Shown piece by piece: positions 47,222 to 59,776 of a DNA stretch of 64,000 nucleotides. This DNA comes from Thelephora terrestris (Eukaryota > Basidiomycota > Agaricomycetes > Thelephorales > Thelephoraceae): assembly GCA_015956445.1 (NCBI GenBank), contig WIUZ02000012.1:1302001-1366000 (forward strand). The letters run 5' to 3'. The translations under genes and the position numbers were made by a program. Each line of letters starts with the position of its first letter. Position 1 is the stretch's first letter. Under the pieces are notes generated by a model. It saw only the letters and a program-made list of their open reading frames with translations, was not told the origin of the DNA and made no database searches.

Positions 47222-48656
47222 GACACGGGCGATGAATAAGGGACAGGGACGATTGAGTAAGAAAGACCTGAAGCGTGGTTGGAGAAAAGGGTGAGGCTTG
47301 CCACTGTCGCGATCGACGATCACGACCAGCAGCAGCGTGAAGTCATCCATCACCTCCATTACCCGTTGGGGTTTAAAACGGATTTTCGGATCTTCATTTC
47401 GCGCCAATCGCTGCTAGAAACTGTCGACTGGGCGCGATTTTTGTGGGGGTTTTCTTCGAAGCTGGCCCACGCCCATCTGTTCTCACCAAGCGGGTCCAAG
47501 AACCAGGACTTGGGTCATGCGTTATGCGCAATGCTATGTTGAGACTTCTAATCTAGTCCTTGTTGCGGGAGCGAGCCGCATGTCGTGAGCTCACTTTGTA
47601 TTGAGTGGGGACGTCCCAACAACTAACAGAACCCCCGTGTGAGTTCGCCACATACGTTTATGCTCTGTCGAACCCGGTCGTCTCCGCATAACATGTGTCT
47701 GAACTCATGCCCCCCCTCCCGAATCTTCGAGGTCTCTTGGTTTGTGCTACGTCCCGCGTCTCACCTCTGCCACATCTTGGCGTTCAGCTCTGTCAATTTC
47801 TACATGGCCTTTTCCTGCGCAGGGGTAATGGTACCTCACCTTAGGCGCAGTACCCCTGGCCCGTCGCTTCTTGGACCCCCAATAAGATGGAGATGACTCC
47901 TCCAGTGTAGCTGGGGAAAGGGAAGTTGCACGGACCTACCTTGTTTCTCAGCCGAGTGCCACCAGGGTTCGTCAGTGAAGCGGGCTGAAGACCCAGTGCA
48001 ACGCCCATCACCGGAGCTCGAGTTTGATAATCATCAATGATCAGCACAGATCAGCACCCAAAGACGAGTTCTTTCACCTTCCAGCACCGTGGGCAACTTG
48101 GTCACCTCGGTAGAAGGGAACCCAAAAACACCCCGCAAGCAAATGATAATTTTCTTGGGGATTTAGAATTTTCCTTCCAAACGAATCACTAACGACTTTC
48201 AGGTTGAGCATGACTTCCTTTGCGGAATCGGGGCGTGATTCAGGTTTTGAATACGGTGTCGCCATTTATTACAACCCCCCCCCCTCCCCAGATGATGCTA
48301 TCTGTCTGCGACTAGTACTCACCAACCAACCCTGTTGCAGCACAGAACTTTGCAAACGTTGGAGGTCATGTTGGTTCAACCAGCCTTGATGGACTGTAAA
48401 GTCTAGCAGATCTACCTTCTTGCCGTTCCTACTGTAGCCTAATGGTGTGTTGCTCATCTCACTTGGAATCTGTAAATGTCTCCAATCAGTCAAAACGTGG
48501 GTACATGCGTATATTTAGGTTGGGAAGTAAGGATACAAGTAATGACCGTGACTATCGTAATGCAAGGGAGGTACGGGTACAATGGAATCGACATCACAAA
48601 TGGGGGAGAGTCATGAAACCAGCCTGCTCTGCAGGAAACATAAACTAACATCGGTA
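47222..48656. other. gene-poor stretch of 1.4 kb
   Basis: No coding chain was recognised on either strand. Pairs of antiparallel open frames around 48204-48493 overlap each other without motifs. A C8-C9 homopolymer is seen near 48276. It may hold the karyopherin promoter and the 3' UTR of the membrane-protein gene. Confidence 0.45.
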
Positions 48657-49831
48657 TCAAACCGCATTATAGCTGGGCTTGTACTGCGGGACTGGCGCGT
48701 TCGCGGAGGAAGTAGAATAGATAGAAGAGCCTGAGCTGGGCCGTGATCGTGTAGTGCGGGGTTGGTAACGGGGGGAGGAGTGATTTGGAAGGGATTCCAG
48801 CGGCTTCGAAATCAAGAAACCTGAAGAATACCCGATCGTATCAGTTGGGCGCAGAGAGACTATGCGGTTGTGTACATACCTTTGAGGCCAGCCGCCTTTT
48901 CAGCGCTCTTTCCAAACCCAAGACCCGAGGTTCTACGGTTGGCGGGTGAATTTCCAAACTCCGCCTTCTCACTTGGCTTGAAGAACGAAGCCATGTAGGA
49001 ACTATCGGGACGAGTGAATGCGGGTCTCTTCTCGTCGATGGGCGGCAGAACGTCGTCAGAGTCGGACCTCCAGGCACGAATCGAACGCTTCTGCTTTGCT
49101 TTCACGCCAAAGACGAGTCCCAGGAGGATATTCAGACAACCGATTGAAAAGAGGAAGAAAGCAGAGACGAGAGCGAAATCATCAACGAAATGGGAAAGGA
49201 TAGTGGCTCCAATCAGACATTCGAAAATTCCAAGGGGACCGAGACCGAATCCTGTCCCAAGAACAGGGAAGAACCTGTCGAAGGCAGACATAGGCCAGCT
49301 GCATTCAGAGAGGATGAGGATGACGACTTGGGTGATGATTAATAGCTGGTTGACGACAGCCCAGAAGATTCCTCCTGTCTGGTTTGGGACTGTGCTGTTC
49401 CTGAATCCGGCGGTGGTTAGGAATGGAAAGCGGAGAAGCGGGGATGGTACCTACTCGATGTAATCGCATCCCTCGAGCAGCTGATCAACAGGCGTCCCAG
49501 AGGCTTTGGCATCTTCAAGAAACGTATTTACAGCATTGATGTCCATAACCATGACAAGGATGCTGCTGGCGAACACGAGGATGAGGGAAATGATGCCAAT
49601 AACGCGGATTGCATTGAGGCTGAAAAAGAAAACTAGGACGCGTTTCCTCAGCTGAGGAGAAAGTCGGAACGGGACGTGGTGCACTCACTGGCACGCGACG
49701 AAGGCATTGTTAACTTGCGTGAACGAGAGTCTGAAAAGGTCGTGAAGTGGACGGTGAGCTCGCACCGGAGAGGAAGAAGAAGGGGGGGAGAATGGGGGTT
49801 GGAGAACCACAAGTGAATGAGAGAGGAGCAT
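48657..49831 (-). CDS. DUF7598-type four-span membrane protein
   Basis: Spans in order: NAIRVIGIISLILVFASSIL (exon near 49619), a loop with ALEDAKASGTP-like sequence ending GCDYIE, NQLLIITQVVILILSECSW, FFPVLGTGFGLGPLGIFECL, and FALVSAFFLFSIGCLNILLG. The cytosolic tail is basic then Ser/Pro-rich (KQKRSIRAWRSDSDDVLPP, SANAPVPQYKPSYNAV; stop at 48657). This layout is that of a basidiomycete-restricted membrane family annotated DUF7598; its function is unknown. The 5' end is uncertain: the frame into the first span arrives from FTQVNNAFVAC, and the ATG at 49831 is the furthest plausible start. Confidence 0.65.
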
Positions 49832-50940
49832 TGGCCACCTGAGGTTTATAAAAGTCGGAAATGAGGACAATGCGCGTGGCTGGAACAATGGACGGCGGCT
49901 TTGTCCGGGCGGTTACCGAACAGCGATAAGTTGCATGATCGGCTCATCATTGTCCCGTCGCCATTGGTTTCCATATCAGGCAAGTGATCGGCCGGCCATC
50001 ACGGAATCAATATTGAGGGCAATAGCCAAGAACTACAGCACGAACAGAGTTGGGAGGTTCAACACCATACTAGATACAGTTCACAGAAGGACACACATCG
50101 AGCGGAAAAGCCACGCACGCTCGAAGCCATGGACGGAGATTCCGGTCCTGTAATTTTATGCCCATGAAAGGCGCATTGATCGAAAAAAACAACGGACGAA
50201 GCGTTTGCAGGCCCACACTTTGATAATTCCAGAAGTCTGTTCAGGGCAGTAACGATCAAGTGTAAGGGCGAAGCACAACGAAGAACCGAATTTCAGAGAG
50301 AAGGTTGGAGTAAATTCCAGGTGCCTTTGAAGGGGGTCACGAGTCGTGGCCCTACCTTCCATAGACGACGAGGTCTCCGAGGCCCGTTCAACCGGCAAGC
50401 GGGAGCATGGAATGTTATCATAAGTGCCTGTTTGGCCTATGCTGACCATCTATGAAATGCCCAATAGTTAGTGTTGCCGTTATATGCACAGTAGATAGGT
50501 CAGAAGAAGCATAGGAATACTCCGCAGTTCACAGGCGGTGAACGCCCGTTTACTCAGCAGAACGAAGGTTATGAAGTAAATCTCATCGCGAAAACGAAAG
50601 GCCTGGAAGTGAGCACGAACCTTTGAAAACTTGACGGTAGGGAAGGTCGAGAGTGATCGTTCCGCGTGGACTCCCGGCACAGGGCCCTGCCCTAAAGCCA
50701 ATTACTCAGCGACATTCGGTTCCGCCTCAGTCATCGTCCAACCCACTCGACTTATAAAAGCTTCGGTAATTCTCCCCCTCCGTTCCTTCAGTGTCCCAAC
50801 AGCTCAAATCTATCATCAGGTATACTGTGAGTACGAATTGGAAAAGTTTCAAGCCGTTACTTCGCCTGGAATCGATGGATTAGCCACCGTGGGGTTGGAT
50901 GGGCCGTTATGCTTACTTGTCTCACCTCACAGGGTTCAAG
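49832..50940. other. RPL10: intergenic region including the RPL10 promoter and leader
   Basis: No gene was recognised in 49832-50760. From about 50760 a pyrimidine-rich stretch leads to a probable 5'-UTR intron: a GTGAGTA donor lies near 50827 and a CTCACAG acceptor ends just before GGTTCAAG at 50934, seven bases upstream of the RPL10 start. Leader introns are common in fungal ribosomal protein genes. Confidence 0.5.
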
Positions 50941-51741
50941 ATGGGCCGTCGTCCAGCTCGCTGCTACCGTTATTGCAAGAACAAGCCATATCCCAAGTCT
51001 CGTTACAACCGAGGTGTCCCTGATTCAAAGGTTTACCTCCTTAGTTCGGATTCCCGGCTTGAGTTTGACTTGAGCATCAGATCAGGATTTTCGACCTGGG
51101 CCGTAAACGTGCTTCCGTGGATGACTTCCCCTTCTGCGTTCACCTCGTCTCCGACGAATACGAACAGCTTTCAAGCGAGGCTCTCGAAGCTGCTCGTATC
51201 TGTGCCAACAAGTACATCACCAAGACTGCTGGAAAGGATGCTTTCCACCTTCGGGTCCGTGTCCACCCCTTCCACGTGATTCGCATCAACAAGATGTTGT
51301 CTTGCGCTGGTGCTGATAGGTTTGTCCTTCTCCAAGTACCTTCGCGTCGCCGCTTCACACCTCCGCTAGGCTGCAGACCGGTATGCGGGGCGCGTGGGGC
51401 AAACCATACGGAACCGTGGCTCGGGTAAACATTGGTCAAATCCTTTTGTCAGTCCGTTGCAAGGAATCCAATGCCCGCGTAATCCAGGAGGCTCTCCGTC
51501 GTGCTCGCTACAAGTTCCCCGGCCGCCAAAAGATCATCGTCTCCAAGAAGTGGGGCTTTACTAACGTGGATAGGGAGGCGTACCCCAAACTCAAGGAAGA
51601 AAAGGGGGTGTTGCAGTACGTTAATCTCAGCTATCCTGCTAAAGGTCAATACTGAACAGGACCAGGGATGGAGCTTATGTACAGTTCATTCGGCCCAAAG
51701 GCCCTCTGGAGGCCAACCTCCGTGCTCAGCTGAAAGCATAA
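50941..51741 (+). CDS. RPL10: 60S ribosomal protein uL16 (RPL10)
   Basis: Four exons in phase: 50941-51030, 51081-51319, 51370-51615 and 51660-51741 (218 residues). Sequence landmarks: [37 protein letters not shown], the P-site-proximal loop region [20 protein letters not shown] followed by [31 protein letters not shown] and [18 protein letters not shown], and the tail [15 protein letters not shown]. uL16 is the last protein added to the pre-60S subunit and helps shape the tRNA P site. Introns are 44-50 nt. Confidence 0.98.
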
Positions 51742-52084
51742 GATGTATGTCCGTATCGTGTATCTGAATGAATTCTACCGCCTTCACGAGTGTTGCATGT
51801 TCTATATCGTTTCTTTGCCCCATATTCACTACGAGATCCTTTCCCCATGGATGTCGGTTAGGGGAAACGGGGCACAAATAAAGTTTCCGTCCCGAGTCTA
51901 ACAACTTCGTTTGTGTCGCTGACTACAATACATACGGGGGCATCGAGATAGGAATACATACCTTCATTTCTGGCCGCTGCGTGTGGGCCTTGTGGAAAGT
52001 TTCGTCACGTGAACGAATGAGTACTTGCACCTGTGCTTCGATCGACCATTCTTCTACGGTTCCATAACCTTCCGCCCCGGTGAG
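51742..52084. other. short intergenic spacer RPL10 / histone deacetylase
   Basis: It holds the RPL10 3' UTR and the promoter of the deacetylase gene. No coding evidence. Confidence 0.5.
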
Positions 52085-54796
52085 ATGGAGAACGGAGACA
52101 TTGCAGAGGGAAAGCCTATCATCCCTCCTAAAGTTTGCTATATCTATGACACCCGAATGATGCAACACGAGTGTATATCCGACTTTCATCCGGAGCAACC
52201 GTTGAGGATATCGAGTATCTTTACGAAGCTCGCGGAGGCAGGATGTATTCATCGAATGGTCCACATACCTTGTAGGGAGGCCCTACAAGAAGAAGTTACC
52301 CTCGTGCACACCCAAAAACTATGGGACACAGTTGAGGGCTTCCAGAGTGCGCCCTGTTATTTTTTCTGTTTCCAACTTCCCCAAAGATTTTGCTTCTAGA
52401 CATCTCAAACGACGAGATATTGAATCAGGCTAGCTACTACGAGCTGTTATCTCTCTACCTCAATCGAAATACCCCCTTGGCTGCTCGACTCAGTTGCGGC
52501 GGGACGATCGAAGCTGCCTTGGCCGTCGCAGAAGGGAGGTGCCAAAGGGCGCTTGCAATCGTTCGACCCCCAGGACACCATGCGGAGCCACGCGAGTTTA
52601 TGGGATTTTGCTTCTACAACAACGTCGCTGTCGCTACAAAAGTTGTTCAAGCACGCGCGCCAACCAAGGTCTTGATACTTGACTGGTGGGTGGCTCTAAT
52701 CGCCATTACGTGACTTTAACAGCTTGTCCTTAGGGATGTTCACCATGGTTTGTGAAAACTTGACCACCGGACCCGGTGTTCATGCTGACCGTCGCCAGGG
52801 AACGGTATACACCTTGCGTTCGAGGACGACCCTAGTGTCCTTTACATCTCGATTCACCGGTACGAAGGTGGGACCTTTTATCCTTGTGGCGAGCTCGGTG
52901 GCCCCAAATCATGCGGAAAAGGCGCGGGACTGGGATTGTATGTTATATAATTACGAGAAAAGACACGGCTAACGCATCCTCAGTTCCGTTAACATCCCTT
53001 GGCCCGATGCGGGAATGCGGGATGCAGATTATCTCTACGTTTTTCATCATGTGGTCATGCCAATCGCCATGGAGTTTTCCCCCGAACTGGTATTTGGTGA
53101 TTATTTCCCTATGTTCGTACACACATTCTCTGATCCCCATCTAGTCTCTGCGGGTTTCGACGCTGCGGATGGGGATGACCTCGGGGAATGCCACGTCACA
53201 CCTGCAGGGTATGCTCACATGACTAACATGCTTTGTAGCCTTGCAAATGGGCGGGTCGTTGTCGCTCTCGAGGTATTTGGAACAGCTCTTTTGATCTCCA
53301 CTCGTGACCATAGCACAGGGGGGTTACAACCTGGATTCAATCTCAGATTCCACGTTGGCTGTCACAAAAGTTTTATTGGGCGATCCACTCCCTCCGCTAC
53401 CGCCACTCTCCCCAAGCGAAGAGGCGGTGAAAACTGTCTGGGAGGTTGGCATGGCTCAGAGTCAATACTGGGAGTGCATGGGCCCGAGGATACCCGTTCC
53501 GAAAAAAGGTAGACTTACCTTTCTTGGATTTGGCAGTGGAGCTGACATCTGCTGTCTCGAGATATCATAGGGTCAACATTATCATTGGATGGTTTGTTTC
53601 ATTAAGGTTGTCCCACTGCCTCACAAATTCACAACGATTCCTCAAGAGATCTTGATTTCGCACCGAGCAGAATCACTTTACACCAAGCACAACATAATTC
53701 AAGTCAATCTTCCTCTCCGAGAGCATTGCCTCATAGGTGGAAAACTCGCTTTGTCGTATGCCATCGTCACTTTTACCCCCTCTACTTTCTCGTTTATATC
53801 CTGCAGGGTCACGTCAAATCCAACTCACCTCATTATGCTCGTACACGAGCCGTGAGTAATGTGGAATCGCCAGCAGCATCTTAACCGATACATCTTCCAG
53901 GCCTGAAGTTCGGGCGGTAGTTGATCCCATCACTTGCAAGGTCCTCCTAGGGAGCTCTTACGTTGTCCGTTCTCGTCTCGATAATTTCAACCTCCTCCAC
54001 CCACCCTAAGCCCCTTAGGTGGATGTCTCGCAAGACATTATATCGTGGTTTGCGCCGTCGAAAGTTGCGTTTGCCGATGTTACAGTTCCGCTGAACCCAG
54101 CTAGAATCGTATGGCACGATTTTCTCATAGTGTGGCCGTGAACTCATCCGACCAGCTTGATGACGAACTGGATAGGGATATTGCGATGTACACATGGGAC
54201 AACTACCTTTCGTATGTGTCTCGCAACCTCCATCATCTCTCAATTCCGAATAGGCAAACTCGACAGCTTGGAGAACCCTCAGCACATCATCCTCATCGGT
54301 CAAGGCAAGGGTTGTGATGTGATCATTAATTTACTAGGAATGCGAAGTACACAACTCTACAGTTGCATCACGCCTGCCCCTGATCTTGGTCGTTCGCAGG
54401 TGCAAGCGTTATGCAAAAGACTCGTGGGGTTGTGCAAATAGCTAATGAAGGCCCCGTTCCGACCATCCCGAGAAACTACCCAGAGCTAAGGGACTGGTAT
54501 AGCGAGGTAATGGATCCACTCAAAGCAGCATATCAGGGGTACAAACATTTTCCATGGCAGAACTCTCAGGTCCTTGTTCCAATTGCACAGGTAGACGAAT
54601 TAGAGAGTGGGAGGTTTGCAAACAGGCAGGGTGCCTTTGTGGGCATTGGTGAGATTCTGAAGACACCACACTTATGCACTCCTGCTGACACTTCCAATGT
54701 AAAGATGGAGGCAATGACCTTTCAACCTTCGTGAGATCTGCCTTGCCCAGGATTGAAGAATTCATCGAGGCGAAGCTCAATGGTTACTCTCAGTGA
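52085..54796 (+). CDS. HDA1: class II histone deacetylase, Hda1/Clr3 type, with Arb2 C-terminal domain
   Basis: Start [20 protein letters not shown]. The catalytic domain shows [32 protein letters not shown], the paired histidines in [11 protein letters not shown] (near 52565), [10 protein letters not shown], the zinc ligands in [19 protein letters not shown] (joined across the introns at 52685-52733 and 52750-52798) and [14 protein letters not shown] (near 53149), and the transition-state tyrosine of GGYNLDSIS (near 53321). All metal and catalytic residues are present. Downstream exons (53560-54796) carry an Arb2-like alpha/beta region ([28 protein letters not shown]) ending [14 protein letters not shown]. 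Clr3/Hda1 deacetylates histone H3 K14 in heterochromatin and subtelomeric silencing. Some 3' exon borders were not resolved. Confidence 0.92.
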
Positions 54797-55557
54797 GGGG
54801 TACAGGTATGGGCAATGTAAGTGACCATTGGGTGGAGTTGTTTCAAGCTAGCTTCAATGACCTTAGGTCATTAGTATACAGCAGATGACCTGTAGCCTAT
54901 GTCTTTGAGATGCTTAAAGCAGGTTTCAAAACACTGGCACACATGACTCCGACGTATTGTAAAAAACAGAGACTTTGCAAGTGAGGACTCAGATCAGGGC
55001 TGGATAGCATCACTTTATTGAGTCGCTTACACAGTGGGCATGGGGGGATTTTCCGGGTTGGAAAATCCTAGGAATATGTCCCAACTATCCCAAATATTCC
55101 GGCACCAATCCAGCCAGGGAAATCTTCATATTAGTGGCCATATAAACAGTGATCAAGTGGTCCTTGAACAAGTTGGGTTCCTTGAATGATTTGGCCACCA
55201 GGCCACAACAAATTTAAGTTTTATTTGCATATTGAGGTGGTAGGATATCCCACATACCTGGAAGCCACCATAGGTAGCTCTTAGAATAATGTTATCATTT
55301 TACCAGGATATCACCAGTTTCCCTCTGAGGTTGCACAACACCAAACTATACATGATTGGATTGTGCACGATTGGAACCACCAGCTGACTACAAAATTTTA
55401 TGACACAATCTGCTCATTTATAAAAGTATTACAAAAAATACTGACTCTTGAAATCAAGCTCTCATTGTCCTACCGTTGTCGGGTTCGTGGGGAGTGTAGT
55501 GTTATACTCTATACAGAAGATAACCAACACTCTTTGGTTTGCTTAGAGACTAGAGTA
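54797..55557. other. gene-poor spacer
   Basis: No coding chain or family motif was found. Simple palindromic words occur (for example GGATTTTCC...GGAAAATCC near 55045-55068). The repeat copy begins at its right edge. Confidence 0.5.
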
Positions 55558-55874
55558 TGTCAGGAACATGGTATTTTTAAACTTTTTATAACACGCTCTT
55601 TCTTCAAACTCTTCTTACAATTCTTATGTTTGAATGATTCACTCTCCTTATCCTTCATACCAATCATTCGAAACACACACACGCGCGTACTATTCCCAGC
55701 GAATCCACAACGAGCTATACAAGTGCTATCCTACGTCCTCAAAAGTCGACTCTATCTACGGCAGGCCTGAAGGTCACCAAACGTCCATCCCGGAGATCGT
55801 AGTGCTGGCCCCTCCTCGCTAGGACCTCCCCGAACATGGCGTCACCATCTTCGGCACTCAACTGAACGACTAGT

Positions 55875-57479
55875 TCAAGCCGATAGGAAGAGATACCTTC
55901 GAGCGGACCGATCAGCCTCCCAGATGTCACTGAACTCTGGAACACCTGGTCCCACATCGCCATCACCGGGTGACTGCTCGATAGCACTATCGACGTAGTC
56001 GGCAAGCGACCCTCCGTCTCCCTCGTCGCACCCCTCGGTGGGATCCTGTCTTGCGAGGCGAAGCTGGTGTCGGAGTTGGATCTCGGACTCGACCTGTCGG
56101 TAAGGACGGTGGACCCGATATCGGAATCCTCGCTCCTCACCTCGACCAGAGATGTCACCATCCGACTCAACTGGTCGAGGGTAAGGGTTAGCCGATGGAG
56201 CCATGCGATGAGCAGGACGGCGTCGAGAGCGCTTGCATCGTTGCCCCTTAGTCACCGGACGTACCTCGGCGACCCTCGGAGCATCTTCAGCTCGGTCAAC
56301 CTCCATGACCTCGTCCTCGATCTTCACCAACTGATGGATCGGCTGCAAGACGCAGCGCCCACAGTTCTCCTTGTCGGAAGCGGCCAAAGTGGAAGCCGGA
56401 GCCGGAGTCGGAACGGGAACCGCGTTCTCGATCGGAGGCGTCGCATAGGACGACGGGTTAGGTGATGGGAGTACTACCTCGTCGGCGTACTCCAGCTCGA
56501 ACGGAACGTCGGCGGTCCCCTGACCAACCAATTTGGGACCCTCCTTACAGTTGCAGGTTTTGTCCTGCAAGGACTCGACCTGCGCTGTCAACACGGCCAC
56601 CACGTTCTCGAGTTCTTCGGTCTAGGAAATGTCAGCTTCCATCATTCTAAGCAAATGATGAAAGCGGCATTACCTTTTCATCCCTCCTGGCCAACGCTCC
56701 CTTGATGTTGTTGTCTCGAACCTTCAACCCGGCGATCAACTCTTGATGGTTGGCGACCATTGCCTCCAACGCCTCGTTCGTCCCCTGCTGGAAGGCGGCC
56801 AAGGTCTCCTTCATCTGAAGACCCTCCGCAGATAGACGAAGGACGTCTGCCTTCGCTTCCTTCACCTCACGTTCCAAACGTTCAACCTAGGCAGTTTGAT
56901 TATTCGAGAGTCATACTCGAATATTCAAACGGAGAACCTACCTTGCTCTCCCCCTCCCGAACGAGCGACCACAACAATGACGTGGCGGCAGTGGCATGGC
57001 GGACGGCCCGAGGAACGGTTGCCCCGTGCTCCAATAGGTCCTGATCGTAGATTCCCCTTTGCAGGGTGTACCAGAGCTCCTTCTTGATCGAATGCTCCAA
57101 CTCTCCGAACCTACCCCTCATTCGGAAGGCCACCTTCTCGGCAATGATTGTACGGACCCAGAGCTCATCGTCCCAGGTCAACCCCATCAAATGAGGCATT
57201 GTCTCCCTGAGACGTTCGGCGTCCACTTCCGTGACGATCTCCAAGATCTAGAAGCCGTTAGCTGGACATCAACGCCCAAAAGAACGTAACCTCTACCTAG
57301 AGGAAGGCGTTAGTGCAAACACACGAAGCTCTAGGTCTCCCCCATACCTGGTCATCCGTGGTATAGGGAGTCCCCGCTGCACAGGCGTAGGATTTGCGAG
57401 CGGCGGCACGACGGTCGATGCGAGAAATGGTGGAGATACCATTGGCGACTTTGTAGGTATGGTTGTTGGGGAAGGACAT
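55875..57479 (-). CDS. orphan coiled-coil protein of repeat copy A
   Basis: Exons 57348-57479, 56942-57247, 56674-56886 and 55875-56621 close in phase (465 residues). The start MSFPNNHTYKVANGISTISR leads to a helical domain (MPHLMGLTWDDELWVRTIIA; ELEHSIKKELWYTLQRGIYD), coiled coils (VERLEREVKEAKADVLRLSA; ENVVAVLTAQVESLQ), a CNCKEG turn, and a Pro/Asp-rich tail. Between 55739 and 56170 a second frame is open in both copies and ends RGQHYDLRDGRLVTF; a further intron may switch into it, so the C-terminus is uncertain. The intron 57248-57347 contains an internal CTAG|GTAGAG. A TATA-like TATAAGAAGG lies about 70 bp upstream. Function unknown; repeat-borne. Confidence 0.65.
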
Positions 57480-58379
57480 GTTTTGGTAAGATGATGGGGA
57501 AGTTGCTGGTGTTGCTGATCAAGGATGGCTCCAAGAAGACGTCCTTCTTATAGCCTAGATCGGTGATCCTTCACGTGACCTACCTCGACGAACCTCATTG
57601 GTCCGGGTCACATCAACTTCCGCCCCTGTACCATCATCGTTGGCTTACTACATCAAGCTGACACCTCGGCCCGCGGGACGGCCTTGGAAGAACTTCGTTC
57701 CGGAACGCTTAGAACGCGCGCGCACTAAAAATAGGTCTCAAGACCCTGATGACCCCTTTATGACATCACGAACCCCTTTTATGACCCCCCCATGACTTTA
57801 CGATTACGACCAACCCTGGACCCTGATCACACACGTGGACAGTCACATCACAGTCTCCTAACCGGAGGAAGGACTCGCCGTTAATCGGAAGCATCGCCCT
57901 AGGATTCTTCTGGTTAGCCCAGCGCATGTGGAGTAGCCGTTAGCGTGAAACACCGGCGAATCTGTAATCCCTCATGTCCCATGAGTCTAGGCCCGACCTC
58001 CTCATGTTCGGACGTACGTTGAGGTTGCCACTAGTCCGTGATGCTGTTACCGCCTACAGACAACAAGGGATGTTTGCATGGCTCTACTCCCGAATCCGCT
58101 GGTATAACTATGTAAAGGGAGATTGCCACCTGACCCTTGGGTGTGATCCCCAGGTACGAACTTTCATGACCCCATGCCCCTCTTTCTATTTGGACTAGTG
58201 TTATCTTTACCCCTATGTTTCATGTGGACATTCGTTATCTTTTATGCAATCCTTCACACGCTAGTAAGGCCCTTTGTCTTTTATTCTCCCACGCGTCACC
58301 TTTGTTCGCTTCCCTTACTTAGCGTTCTCACACTCCTTATCTCCCTTTGTTCTGGCTTGATAAGGGTATATTAGGGTAT

Positions 58380-58408
58380 TGACGTCATGGCCACTCCCTT
58401 AGTATAAG
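58380..58408 (+). promoter_or_regulatory. CRE plus TATA promoter-like module, copy A
   Basis: A perfect TGACGTCA palindrome (58380-58387) is followed by TATAAG (58403-58408) in an otherwise non-coding stretch. The pair is kept in copy B (63577-63584 and just downstream). ATF/CREB-type bZIP factors bind TGACGTCA. The module would drive transcription to the right, away from the antisense gene. Confidence 0.5.
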
Positions 58409-58804
58409 TAGCAACTGTGGCTGTATCGTAGTACCTTAGTTTTGTTACCTCAGGAAATCCTCTGCCCTTCTCAGCCCAGTTGCAGTTAAGGCCAAGTCAG
58501 AGTTTCTTGTTTGATCCAAGACATCCCCCATCTGCTCTCCCTCCCGCTCTGCGCGTCAACTGCGCCTCGTAACTATAGACTCCCAGCAGTCATATTAGAA
58601 CACCTCGAGCGTCCAGTCGATCAATTGGTGGAGTCATCAATCCTGCTGTAGGGATCAACCCTTGTTTGTTAAACCGAACGAAGTACGGTTTAGGTTGGGT
58701 TTCTCTTTAGGATTTCGACCTGACTTGCAGTGACCTCGGACAACCTACCGGAAGAATAGAGACGTGATCGTTCTCTCACAAGCTAGTTGGACTAGTGAGT
58801 ACTC

Positions 58805-59776
58805 TGCGGAGTCGGCTCAGTGCACTGGTAGTTGTTGGGGTAGAGTGGCCCTGACAGAGTATAGAAACCAAGCAGGCTGGTTGATTAGTCAATGAACTTG
58901 ACTAAAAACTCCACAGGGTAGAGCGGGGTTCCTCTTTCTGGCTCTTGGTCCTGATGAGTTCGCTGGGGATCTACTCGTAAGTATGTCCCTCAGTAGTTGT
59001 TCAAGGGAATCAGTAATATTATCACTCAGGGGCTCTGTTCACTCTGATTAGACACCCTTAACCATGGGAATCTGTGCTCTGATGGGAATGGAGTTCCCGA
59101 CTCAAGAATTGACCTTGAGGCTGTGTTTGAGGCTGTGTAGTAGTCCTGTGCTTAGGCTGTACCTAAGGCTGTGCTGAGGCTGTGTCGTGAAACTATACCA
59201 AATAAGGAAGGTGTACGCTTACACCTGAGGCTGTGCTTGATATGTCAGAAAAGTGACAAGATATGTTGTAGAACTTATAGAGGTATGTCAGATACCTAAA
59301 ACTTCCTGGAGATGACGCCTAGTACGTCTAACAAGTATAACTTCAAATAAACTTGAGATAAAACGATATGTTGTAGAATATGTTGGGGACCTTTGTGGTG
59401 CTTGCTAAATCTGGCTGACACCTAAACAATCACTATACTGAGGTGGAGGGCTGTCTGCCTAAAGTATCAGACTTCAGCAATACAGACACCAAAACTCCGA
59501 CGTCACAAGTGGTCTAGGCCTATTCAGTATTTCTGACTTAGTGCTTCTTTCACACAGAGGATGAGGCTGAAAGTGGTATGTGATTACTCAAAATCACTCA
59601 ACCAATCAGTTCTAAGGGATAGAGGGTAGATGTAGAGTTGTGGGGGAAAACTAGCTAGGAGATACTCAGTTCAGGTGGGAACTGAGCTGTTGGGTGATTC
59701 TCCTTGAGCAGAGAGGTGAATGAATGTCCCTTAGAAGTGTGGTTGAGGTCTATATATACTAATTTACAGGAGAATG
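58805..59776. other. spacer with GGCTGTG-type words
   Basis: No gene was seen. Between 59110 and 59240 the words GAGGCTGTG and AAGGCTGTG recur at least six times in imperfect tandem. Confidence 0.5.

Larger units (their letters stand above)
55558..58804. repeat. large direct repeat, copy A (extends beyond 58804)
   Basis: From TGTCAGGAACATGGTA at 55558 the sequence runs parallel to 60753-64000 with a constant offset of about 5195-5196 bp, a few indels and scattered substitutions. The right-hand limit cannot be seen because copy B reaches the window end at the position matching 58804. Confidence 0.9.

Noticed and set aside
47132-47407. Longer upstream start for the karyopherin
   Set aside because: Upstream residues show no family similarity; the ATG at 47221 leads directly into the conserved N-terminal repeat after a normal intron.
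57961-58198. Small plus-strand ORF present in both repeat copies (start near 57974 and 63169)
   Set aside because: The frame shifts between copies after about 30 residues, so it is not conserved as protein; it is probably part of a non-coding leader or promoter.
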